Below, piece by piece: positions 34,201 through 42,932 of a stretch of DNA of 64,000 nucleotides. Source of the stretch: Gamarada debralockiae. Taxonomy: Eukaryota > Ascomycota > Leotiomycetes > Helotiales > Hyphodiscaceae. The notes beneath the pieces are model-generated. The model made no database searches, was not told the DNA's origin, and saw only the letters and a list, made by a program, of their open reading frames with translations. The stretch lies in the NCBI GenBank assembly GCA_002803225.1, contig NXFV01001584.1, forward strand, positions 1 through 64,000, in the 5' to 3' direction. Made by a program: the position numbers and the translations under genes. Positions within the stretch are counted from its first letter, which is position 1, and the number at the start of each line of letters is the position of its first letter.

Positions 34201-34777
34201 GCAGCGACTAGCTAATATGGTGCGCCCGGTACCCGACTTTCCACGCCGGGGCATCGAGTTCCGCCATGTGCTCGATATCTCCCAGCAGCCGGGTGGGCTG
34301 GCCCTGTGCACGTCTCTGCTACAAACTCACTTCACTGGTGACTGGGCCAAAGTCGATGTGGTGGCTTGTTGCGAGGCCGGCGGCTTTGTCTATGCGTCAG
34401 CATTGGCTGCGCGAGTCGATATACCCTTGGCGCTGATTCGCGAAGCCGGCAAGCTCCCCCCACCTACCATTTCCGTCATCAAGTCTCCATCGCATATCTC
34501 GTCTTCGGTATCCAACGATTCAAGAGAGATGAGGATTGAGATGGGCCGGGGTGTGGTCCCCAGAGGCGCGTCAGTGGTTGTGGTGGACGATGTGCTTGCC
34601 ACGGGGAAGACGCTTTGTGCGGTGCTACAGCTATTAGATGAAGCTGGCATCGGTGCTGAGGATGTCAGCGTCATGACCGTGGTCGAGTTCCCTGTTCACC
34701 GTGGCCGGGAACTGTTGCGCCGGCGTGGCTTTGGCAGAGTCAATATTCAAAGCCTTTTGGTCTTTGGTGGTGATTAA
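31253..34777 (+). CDS. Four-domain fusion: methyltransferase / FAD oxidase / phosphomevalonate-kinase-like / APRT-like
   Basis: A single intronless ORF of 1174 aa starts at an ATG in good context (GACATGG). Residues about 30-290 are a class I methyltransferase-like domain with LEIGPGPKS (72-80) and FDVILFCHSMYGM. Residues about 312-770 are a PCMH/BBE-type FAD oxidoreductase: GVGLTVVGGGHSGHC, LWLQGGIGHLARLHGLACD, MKGAGTNFGIVVSVTF, and the C-terminal YGADLG...KRSSDPRNVLAY. Residues about 775-980 carry a P-loop (GESCAGKDY, 785-793) and NRLLWDRAYKEQHR, recalling animal-type phosphomevalonate kinase. Residues about 985-1174 resemble adenine phosphoribosyltransferase: VPDFPRRGIEF, IREAGKLPPPT and the PRPP loop VVVVDDVLATGKT (1108-1120). 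Low-complexity linkers (GTGTGT, SDSG repeats, an Asp/Asn run) lie within or between domains. The gene is visibly GC-richer than its flanks. The combined reaction is unknown; a purine- or isoprenoid-derived product is speculation. Confidence 0.85.
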   Translation: MATLDSLKRALRQKATATASSPKQPLSDIQYSAGFDILVRGSGWTTYQDFIIPQLSQLLAPLLNSRIDISALEIGPGPKSVFAYLPGRQRRKVRRYAAFEPNGLFATSLEEWLCSTSETESPLPCLESAPDIHRNPFVLDSNTGSGTGTGTSDGDEKFDVILFCHSMYGMKPKHRFIERALEMLVEQPEGGMVVVFHRDGTLHLDGLMCHRTASFPDGVTRVANDDEVLDCFAPYVAGFSMQDVDVDKAIQVEWRKVCRALGRREKAHPDHLFFSSPNVMAAFTQHATTLPELTAQVPIVKGDKTVKNREARLHRPASIFRPTEVRHVQQCVQWALKHGVGLTVVGGGHSGHCLRPHVVSVDMGAFDQVHILTNGEDGRTAGSDSGSDSGSDSGSLVVVEAGCKTGDIVRKTMAAGVTVPLGARPSVGAGLWLQGGIGHLARLHGLACDAIVGAVVVSVDSSQALCVGRVPSQHQPADAVRPGNETDLLWAMKGAGTNFGIVVSVTFKVYAAPTYSIRNWFVPLSDNLEARLRLSDFDEFVARKLPRNCSADAYLYWDTNQLHLGVTMFESSTTRLTFETPTPAPTPVGTILGPEDNFMAVDGVGLFETEMYMSGMHGGHGGGKTSSFKRCLFLKRIGAVNVADILVTAVETCPSPLCYLHLLQGGGAVGDVAADATAFGCRDWDFACVVTGVWPRNQDGTEAARAAVRWVYNVARDLLPLSSGAYGADLGPDPRDAALADKAFGPNRPRLARLKRSSDPRNVLAYACPLPKAPMEQKLIILVTGESCAGKDYCADIWASVFTTCTHKSLTARAVSISDATKREYAAATGADLNRLLWDRAYKEQHRPALTTFFQGQVRQRPRLPEEHFLNVVYGAVDVDVLLITGMRDEAPVAALSHLVPDSRLLEIRVKASEETRRVRRGCHGGDDDGDDNKDNKDSNNGRSNLTALDYRPSLIFDNDTTGNEAAKALVEHYLLPFFHEDLQRLANMVRPVPDFPRRGIEFRHVLDISQQPGGLALCTSLLQTHFTGDWAKVDVVACCEAGGFVYASALAARVDIPLALIREAGKLPPPTISVIKSPSHISSSVSNDSREMRIEMGRGVVPRGASVVVVDDVLATGKTLCAVLQLLDEAGIGAEDVSVMTVVEFPVHRGRELLRRRGFGRVNIQSLLVFGGD
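32395..32437 (+). repeat. 12-bp tandem repeat encoding Ser-Asp-Ser-Gly units
   Basis: The unit GGTTCCGATTCC repeats about 3.5 times in frame inside the FAD domain of the fusion protein. It makes a (SDSG)n loop at residues about 383-395, just after the first FAD-binding subdomain. Confidence 0.9.
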
Positions 34778-35722
34778 GAAAGGAAGGAGAGGATCTTGGT
34801 GGATTTTGCACTTTGAAGTTAACACTACAGAAAATCAAGTTATACTGATGGTAACGATGCCTAGAGGCTTTTTACGATATCTCCCGGCAACGAATACATG
34901 ATGCATTGCAAAAAAGAAATGACTAAGAGCTTAGTCATATCGGTCTATTCCATTATTGGCTGAGGCCGCAGAACTCTATCAGCTTTGGTCTGGGCTGGAA
35001 TGGCCTGTCATGAAAAAAGGCATTAATAGCCGAGTGCATTTCTGGCTCGCAAATCTCTCAGGTAAATACTTAGACACTTTGGATTTGAAACGTTTATAAA
35101 ACTATTTATAATGAAAGTCAATTAAGCTGTCTTATCTTAGCCTGAATTTAAGTCAAAAGGACCTATCAAGGGGTTGCAACTGTATCGCATAAATGAAGTT
35201 GAGTCAAAGCAGTGTTAACTTGACAGTTGCTAAAAAGGCCATAACAGAAGTTATCGACATAAGACTTTACATATATGAACTGGAAACGATCACGAATAGT
35301 ATTATATTGTTTGAATTGAATCAAATTTATTTCGTGTTGAGATTTCTACGATTTTGTTGAAGTGGTCAAATTACTACGGGATTTTCGCCTCACAGGGATG
35401 TCGGGTATTTGGGCTCGCTTGATAATTATTACCCGCTGTAGGTAGTACAGTAAATAAAGTGGAAAATCAGGAGTGGACTGACCAATCACCTGGTCAGGAT
35501 ATCGCTTCTTGGTATCTAATTGGGTAAATCATATGTGGCGGATAACGACTATTTACCCCTGTAGAGAGTAGCCAGAATCGCCCCCCTGGCGATTTCTTAT
35601 CTTCCAATCTTCACGTGATGACTGTTTTTCGACAGCATTTCTTCCTTCACCGATATCCTCCCTGGTCTATCCGTTCGAGGGAAGACTTATTGAGGCCATT
35701 GATTGAAGGTATACCAATACCC
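34778..35722. other. AT-rich intergenic region
   Basis: AT-rich sequence (most marked at 35030-35350) between the GC-rich fusion gene and the TamA-like regulator. No gene. The regulator's promoter and leader lie at its right end. Confidence 0.5.
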
Positions 35723-38080
35723 ATGGCCGCAAACCCTGCGACGGCAGGCCACAACAATGGCCCAGCAGGAGTCAAGATAGCGGCTCCTCCAAATGGCTGG
35801 ACTCGTAAGGACAGGCCATGTGATGCATGTCGACGGCGTAAGAGTCGATGCATTATTCCAGAAGGCACGGAGGCATGTATGATGTGTCATTCGAGGTCGG
35901 AGGATTGTACATTTGTTCAGAGTCCACAGAGGAGGAAGAGACGGAAAGTGGAGACTGGTGAGAACAGTCCAGAGGGAAATAAGCAAAGGTATGTTGACCA
36001 TTGACGGCTAGAAGGATATGTGCTAATCATTCTCTTTCTATAAGATCACCAGATGCAGAACGAAGTAAGAAATCCTCAAATCACCCAGGATTCATAGTTT
36101 CACTTGCTGAAGAGAGTCTAGATATCCACGCCAAACCACCAATAAACGACTACACAGCTCTCCCAGGACCATCTCTACTCAAGCAAACCCTTGGTCTCCA
36201 AAACCGCCAACATGGCCAATACTTAGGTCAAACGACAGAATATGATACTAGTCTCATCAATCTCTCGCCGTTCAACGGCAGAGGAGAGTACGTTAGCATT
36301 CCAGGGACCCTTCGTCGAGTGAGTCAGAAAACCCACTTCATCATGAAATCGGAGAGCCAGCCAGAAGTCGACGATGAACTCGTAAATCTGGACCTGGTAG
36401 AAAGCATAGTCAAACCACATGGACGGGCCTTGGTGGATCTCTACTTTCGAATCATTCATCCGAGCTTTCCTATCATGCATAAGCAGGTGTTCCTTGAGAA
36501 ATACGATCGTACATACAGAGAGTTCACTCCTCCAGTGATGGCTGCAGTTTACATGTTGGCTTTGAACTGGTGGTCATACTCCCCCGATCTTGTCAATCTA
36601 CCGAAGCCTGATGTTCATAAGTTGGAGAAGCTGGTTCCGAAGATGATGGCTGACGTTCTGAATCGGCCCAAATTATCGACTGTTCAGGCTGGATTATTGT
36701 TACTTCAAAGACCAGACGGTGATTCCTGGGCATTGACAGGCCAATTAGTTGCTCTTGCGCAAAACCTGGGCCTTCATCTAGATTGCTCTCGATGGAAGAT
36801 TCCTGAGTGGGAACGAAGTTTGAGAAAAAGACTTGCTTGGGCATTGTTTATGCAGGATAAATGGGGGGCTTTGATACATGGTCGGCCGGCACTTATTCAT
36901 CGAGAAGACTGGTCCGTGAGACCCGTGGAAACGAGAGACTTCCCAGAGACTGCTGAGGATGATGACGACGAGGAAGGAAGTTCAGAGATCGAGAAGGGGA
37001 GATTGACTTTTGTGTATATGATCTCGTTGACGGAGATTTTGACGGAAATCTTGGATACCTTCTTTACGCTGCGAGCGACGGCGGAATTGGAAGCGGAAGG
37101 AGACAACGCCATGATGGTAACATTGGAAAAGGCGAAACCGATCCAGTTGAGACTGAAAGAGTGGCATTCAGCCCTACCTGAGATTCTTGCGATTGGTCAG
37201 ACCAAAGCGCGGAAGCTGTCTTCTACTGGTGAGCTCCTCTAACTCCCTCAACATCATTGCTAATTGAGTTTCAGGATCCCTTCATCTCGCATACTTCGCA
37301 GCCGAAGTAACTCTTCACCGCGCCATAATCCGCTTCGACTCCAGCACTGACAACCACCTGCGCACCATCACCCGCGCCGCCGCCAAAATGCGCTTCACAT
37401 CCGCCATCGAAATGGTCAATAAGCTCGAGCAAGCTCATCTTCAAAGCTTCTGGTATTTTGCCTCCAAAGTAAATCTTGCCATCATTGGAACTTTTGGAAG
37501 TCTCTTGTGGGCAACGAGCGATAGTCCTGCGGAAACTGAGTTCTATCGCTCCCAACTTGCGGAGTATAGATGGATGCTAAGAGTTAGTTCCAAGTCGGCA
37601 GAGTTTATGAAATTTACTGTAGGCATGCTGGATGCTAGTGCGGTGTTTCTGAAGGAGAAGGACTCGAAGACTAGTACGCCGGCGCTGGCCAGAGATCAGG
37701 TTGGACAGGATGCTGTGAAGAAAGAGAAAGAAGTCAAACAGAGTCAAGGACCGGAGTTCAGCATTGACCAGATGATGCAGGACTATGGACCGACTTATCT
37801 TGGGTCTAATGAAGTCTCCCCTAGTGTTGGTAACTCGACCGAGAATGCCTATCCGTATGAGGCGGAATTTTCTGGAACTGGGTTCACTCCAGGACCCGAC
37901 ACGAGGCCTCCTTGGACTGGCTTCGCAGACTCGGTGAATTTCACGCCCGGGGATGTGCAGGACTGGTCACTTGACCAGCTGTACAATTTCGAGAATATTC
38001 AAGGTGTTCAAGGTATCCTTGGAAATCGAAGGATCATCGAGGAATATGACGAGACTGGGAACAACTTCGCTGGTTTCTGA
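35723..38080 (+). CDS. Zn2Cys6 transcription factor, Dal81/TamA-like nitrogen regulator
   Basis: Exons 35723-35988, 36045-37228 and 37275-38080 (introns 56 and 46 nt) encode 751 aa. The start ATG at 35723 has a strong context (CCCATGG); an in-frame ATG at 35618 would add 35 residues. The binuclear cluster CDACRRRKSRC...CMMCHSRSEDC is followed by FVQSPQRRKRRK, a basic tail shared with Dal81/TamA. LLKQTLGLQNRQHGQYLG, the SPFNGRGEY stretch and GTLRRVS are further family landmarks, followed by a Fungal_trans middle region (DLYFRIIHPSFPIMHK ... WGALIHGRPALIHREDW). The yeast and Aspergillus relatives co-activate nitrogen-catabolite genes (GABA, allantoin, urea). Acidic patch 36955-36975 lies in a surface loop. 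Whether it regulates the adjacent fusion gene is unknown. Confidence 0.88.
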
Positions 38081-38216
38081 ATTGCATGACAAGGCCACTT
38101 TCATCGCCCGTATGCCACATGGACCCAGCATTGGAGCGTCGTATATGAAAGCAAATATTGGGAACTCGAGATTCCACGATTACGATCATACGACCCTACG
38201 ACCCCAACCTCCATAG

Positions 38217-39255
38217 TCACGGATATCCAACCACGCTGCACATTAATCGCCTCACCACACCCACCACACCAAGCACTCCCCGAACACCCAAAACAACACG
38301 ATTTCCAGCACCCGGAACATCAGTAATGACCTGGCTCCCCGTGATCGCATTCGTAGTTCTCAAACATGCCATGTTCACAGCAGAAAGCAGAGGTGATGCA
38401 TTCGCGTGCGAACCTGGGCTTCCATGATCATAATCGGCCAAATGCGAGTCGTCGCCTCTGTACTCGTTGATTTAGATACATCATGCGGTACATTATTTGT
38501 GGAGTAAAAGAATGCGGAGTTATTGACTAGGTTGGTTGAGTTGATGTCTGTGGTTGAATGTTAGCTTTGAATTGTAAGAGGAAGAAGTTGTGTCGAAACA
38601 TACCTTGGGCAAAGTAAGAGTTGGTAAGGCCATTCTCGCACTGACTAGGAACAGGAGGCATCACCATACCGCCACAAACCCCCGTCATATTCTTACTCAG
38701 AGCCTCCTATCTGGCATTGAACAACACCTGCGTAAAGTTGCTCACGCAATCATGCCCAAGCGCCATATTACAGCTTCCATCATCCTTTTGGCCATCCACC
38801 ATCGCGCTCCTCGTACCGTTCAGCATGATATTGCATGAGTGCTTCAGTCAGAGTGCTCAACTGTTATCAGGCGATTCGAAGGAAATGACCTTGTTGGTGA
38901 TGCGTTGCGTGGAGGTGGTGTCAGGTGCATCAGTGATCTCAGAGACATTGATGTGAACGGTCCATAGTAATGGTTCGCGGTCTGGTGGGTCGTAGGTTTG
39001 GTTTACAGTGCTGATGGTTGTGAGACTAGTGGCGTTGGAGTATTGGTTTGCAGCTATGAAGGCGTCGAGGCTCTGACCTTGCGTTGGCGAACCGTTGGTA
39101 CCAGAAGAAGGAACCTCTCTACAGCGGCGGGGAGGGGAAGGAGAGGGAGGAGATATACTCACTTCATTTTGATGTGTAGGGAGGTGAAGAAATTGGAGAT
39201 ATAGTGCTTGTGATCTGAAATGCAGGTTGAGAATACTTTGGAAACAAGGGAGCAT
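38217..39255 (-). pseudogene. Decayed secreted or surface protein gene (Cys-containing, hypothetical)
   Basis: The frame 39255-38857 encodes SLDAFIAANQYSNATSLTTI...PPDREPLLWTVHINVSEI. A second frame from about 38850 continues with HSCNIMLNGTRSAMVDGQ, NMALGHDCVSNFTQVLFNAR, a TAG stop where Trp is expected, then KNMTGVCGGMVMPPVPSQCE and a likely intron donor (GTATGT near 38606). The tail near 38217-38350 encodes a hydrophobic stretch (VVLGVRGVLGVVGVV). N-glycosylation sequons, spaced cysteines and a hydrophobic tail suggest an extracellular, perhaps GPI-anchored, fungal protein. A frame change near 38860 and the stop indicate decay. I cannot name the family. Confidence 0.45.
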
Positions 39256-39721
39256 GAACTCTACTTTATATGCTCATTTCCACAATCCCACGGCTCTCAA
39301 AGCCAAGGCTGACCTCCAGACATCCACACACCACACTACGCTTTGCTTGCTTTGCATATCACGATGTTGTTTGTTTGGAGGTATATGGGCGACCCAATGA
39401 AGTTACCACAAACACAAGGCTATGCTTAAATACGACAAGGCTTAGCAACAAAAGACGAACCAAGAATGTGGCACGGTATATGTCATTTGGACGATCTTTC
39501 TAAGTATACGGGTCATTTAACTCGAAGTAGTAGTGAGCGCGGACCTATAGTTAAGAACGCCAAGGTTATTTGACGTGAGGGGACGCGGCTACCACGGATG
39601 GAACCGAGACAAAAGGCTGAGCTCGGCGAGAATGCCTTGTTGTCATTTGTATTCGTTTAGTACTTATTAGCGAAGATTTAAAATAGAGGCTTGGACTTAG
39701 TAGTAAGAGCAAGTTTCTGTC

Positions 39722-39960
39722 GAGACAGTATCTCATCACTCGCTCAATACTTCCTCAATGGGCTCGTGAAAAGCTAGACAGTATCCTGTCAGTCATGGAA
39801 TACGTACTCGATGATCCTCGTGCTCGTGAAAAGCAACACAATATCGCATCAGTACTCGCGAAATACTTCCTCAATTATCTTTATCCTTGTGAAAAGTAAC
39901 ACAGTATATTCTCACTCGCGGAATACTTCCTCAATAGTCTTAGTGCATACGAAAAGTAAG
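39722..39960. repeat. Degenerate minisatellite, about 60-bp unit
   Basis: Roughly four copies are aligned on the motifs GAAAAGYAACACARTAT, CTCGCGRAATACTTCCTCAAT and a C/T-rich GCTCGT spacer (GAAAAG at about 39768, 39828, 39891 and 39951). Copies differ at many positions, so this is an old array. No gene overlaps it; it lies between the decayed secreted-protein gene and the Vps73-like transporter. Confidence 0.75.
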
Positions 39961-40150
39961 GCAATGGAAGACTGAGATGAAGGTGACCTTCAAATGTTGA
40001 AGCTCCTGACAGGCACTGGCCGCGAGCGGGAATTGAAGGATGATATTTGCATAAAAGTTTGAATCCAAAAATTGTAGTATTATCCAAAAATATATCTCTG
40101 ACACTCTTTCCAAATCGCAAACACCTTGCCCATTTTCCGACTCCTCTTAA

Positions 40151-41718
40151 TCAGTCAACACGTCTCGTCCTCCCCCAAACCTCATCAGCATCCTTCTTCC
40201 CCTTGGTTTCAGGCACTCTCCAGCTCACGAACAAGAAGCTCAGCAGCGCCAACGCTGCAAATATGAAGTACACCCATCCACTGCCTCCCAACTCCGTGTT
40301 CAGTTTCGTGTTGATGATTGGGAAGAACTGTGCGACGATGAACGTAGCAACGTAGTTTGCAGCCAAACACCAACTCTGTGTGGCACCAACAGCCTCCTGA
40401 CCGACAAGCTCGGAAGCCATCATAAATGGCACTGGCCCCAAACCTGTGGCAAAGAAAGCTACGAATACGATGACGGAGATGGCAGACAGGAGTTTTATTT
40501 CCAAACGGAGGGACAGAGCGAGGCAGAGAGACATGGACCCCATGCCTGCGATGGAGAGCAGAAGGCAGGATTTGCGGCCAATTTTGTCGGCCAGAGGGGC
40601 GCATGCGATGGTCGTGACGAGGTTGACCAGTGAGATCATGATGGTGAGGAGGGAAGATGTAACTGGAAGGAGACCAGAAAGTAGTGAGACCGAGTACATC
40701 ATGATCGAATTGATGCCGCAGAACTGCTGCGCAAACATGATGCCAATGACAGCGATGATAGCAGGTTGGTAAAGCGGATCGCGAATCACAGCGAAGAAAC
40801 CGATGTGTTGGATGGATTTCGAGGAAGCCTTGCTCGTGGTGGATTCTCGTCGCGAAAGAGTCGGTTCGGGGTCACGTATCAATCTCTCTTCCTCCTCCAC
40901 CGTCTTGGTATCCCAATCTTCAATCTCATCTGCGATCGAATTTCCGTGTCCTCGAATCTTCTGTAGTGTCTGTACCGCTCGTTGAGGATCTTTGTGTGCA
41001 GCCAACCATGCTGGGCTCTCCGGCACAAAGCACAAGCCGATGCCTTGTAAAAGACCAATTCCAGCCCCTACTCCGAGTATGATCCTCCACGATGAGCCCT
41101 TGCTGAGATAGTGTCCAAGAGTCTGTGTGATCAGGATTCCGATGTTAATCGTAACTTGTGTCATGCTCCCAAACAGACCCCTTTCATTCGGCGGTGCAAC
41201 TTCCGATATGTATAACGGTACAATAACCGTCGAAGCCCCAGCCCCTACACCAGCAAGCAATCGCCCGATGGACATAATTGGAACTGTGCCGGCCAGGGTC
41301 TCAAGGCCAGAGCCCAGAACGAAGAAGATGCTCGTTATGCGCATAGAGAGGAGACGGCCATAGCTGGTGGATACTGGGCCAGAGAAGATGGCACCTAGAA
41401 ATCCACCGACAACGAACATGGATGAGAGGAATGCGAATGCGGCTTCGTCCATGGGGATACATGGTGGGAGGTTCGAGTCGGGTTGGGATGCAACATCATC
41501 GGCGACGGTGCGGGATTTGCAGGTGAGGACATCTTGAGGAGCGTTGAGTTCAGACTGGAGAGAAGTTAGTTGGGACACGAAGGCAGGGAGGACAAAGGGA
41601 TAGGGAGGCATACTAGATGAAATCCAAATTGAAGAGGTCCAAGAGTTGAGATGAATATCAGGAAGAGCAGGTAGACGGTCACATCGCGAATACACTGCCT
41701 TACGCCTGCAGAAGCCAT
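40151..41718 (-). CDS. MFS glucose transporter, Vps73/YBR241C-like sugar porter
   Basis: Exons 41718-41614 and 41554-40151 (59-nt intron GTATGC...CAG) give 502 aa. TM1 is split by the intron (LGPLQFGFHL | SELNAPQDVL). Sugar-porter signatures are complete: GRLLSMRITSIFF, GRLLAGVGAGASTVIVPLYISEVAP, PESPAWLAAH, QQFCGINSIMMYS, LADKIGRKSCLLL and VPETKGKKDADEVW. The short loops and the N-terminal NAPQ motif place it with the fungal Vps73-like group rather than the large hexose-transporter family. A membrane sugar transport role is expected; localisation to vacuole or plasma membrane is not determinable. Its promoter side faces ssn3, with a three-copy repeat between them. Confidence 0.92.
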
Positions 41719-41873
41719 TTCGACTTAGGTAGTAGAACTCCAAGATGAGGAGAGCATGTTCCGGTCTCTATGATGATCGTCGTCGTCGCTGCTCTCGTCT
41801 CAAGAATGGGGTTACGTTGTTCGTGGTAAGCTCCCTTCCCTTCCGTTGCGTCGTAGCTTGTGATGTTGTGCGG

Positions 41874-42216
41874 GGCTTATGAAACATCCGATTTATGTAC
41901 CCAAATATGTAAAGAACCGCTGTGTAACCACTCAACTGAAGTGAGCAGAGCAGCCCATCGCATTGACATTCACACTTTACTTTACTCCCATCCATCGCCC
42001 GAAGGCTATTTATGAAGCATCCGATTATTTATGCACCAAAGGTATGCAAAGAGCCGCCGTGTAACCAATAATTGAAGTGAACCATCGCATTCACATTCAC
42101 TATTCACATTCATACTTCTACTCCCATCCACCACCTGAAGGCTATTTATGAAACACCCGATTACGTATGCACCAACATATGCAAAGAGCCGCCGTGTAAC
42201 CAATGAAGTGATCCAT
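41874..42216. repeat. Three tandem copies of a 130-135-bp unit in a divergent promoter
   Basis: Units start at about 41874, 42004 and 42139. Each contains GGCT(ATT)TATGAARCAYCCGATT, then TATGCACCAA-like sequence, AAAGAGCCGCCGTGTAACCA and a stretch of CATTCACATTC. The last copy is partial (about 78 bp). The first copy is the most diverged. They lie between the divergently transcribed sugar transporter and ssn3, so they may carry repeated regulatory sites; the CACATTCAC runs are interesting but not assignable. Confidence 0.85.
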
Positions 42217-42932
42217 CGAAAATTCACTCCGTCGATTTCACCTTTCACTTGACGGATATCGCATCTTCCCGCATTCTGATAAGAGGAATACGGAATACGC
42301 TCCTTTCTGACACCCTCATGCGGAGTTATGCCCTCTTACCGCCTATAGTTCTTGAACATCGGTCGTATCACATCATCCATCACCATTCACTTACTTCCTT
42401 TCGCCGTCGCTGGATCATCATCCTCCACCCACGCGCGGAACTGTCATCGATCCGTCTACCCCGCTGGATACGACTCAAGACTTTTGACAAGCCAGACTAT
42501 TCTTTTAGGAAACCGACGAAGCCAATCCGTCTCCATTCCCTTCCCACGGTATCCATATCCCCATCGCCTCATCTGCCCGCCAACTCCGGCGCGCCCCTCT
42601 CAAACCCCCTCTTACGCAACTCCTCCTTATCAAATCGCCTCTCAAAGTCAACTTCTTCCGGAAAAGACTATCATGTCTCATTCGACCGCCTCATCTCCAT
42701 TCTAAGCGCTAACCCACTTACTCCTTCCAATCCACTTCAAATCCACCATCAGAGGCGCGCAAAGGCTTTGGCAGCAAAATCTATCCGTTGTCCGTGCCGT
42801 TTAGCTTCAATCAAACCTCGCCTGAAAAGCCCTGCCAACAAAGAAAAACGAACGCCCCCACCTCGCATTGCAGCGCATCGCGTGGTGCAGGCACGCGCAT
42901 CTAATCCCATCCATCCTGGTAAATCATAAATC
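42217..42932 (+). promoter_or_regulatory. Promoter and probable long 5' leader of ssn3
   Basis: Pyrimidine-rich sequence from about 42340 to 42930 resembles a fungal promoter/leader. It contains an ORF of 226 codons (42249-42929) that stops 3 bp before the ssn3 ATG. Its Ser/Pro/Arg composition shows no domain; it is more likely a leader than a gene, but a translated uORF is possible. Confidence 0.45.

Noticed and set aside
31497..34674. Many long antisense and alternative-frame ORFs across the fusion gene
   Set aside because: They are products of the high GC content; the 1174-codon frame has coherent domains from end to end.
35618..35722. Longer N-terminus for the TamA-like regulator
   Set aside because: The ATG at 35723 has better context and gives the usual distance to the zinc cluster.
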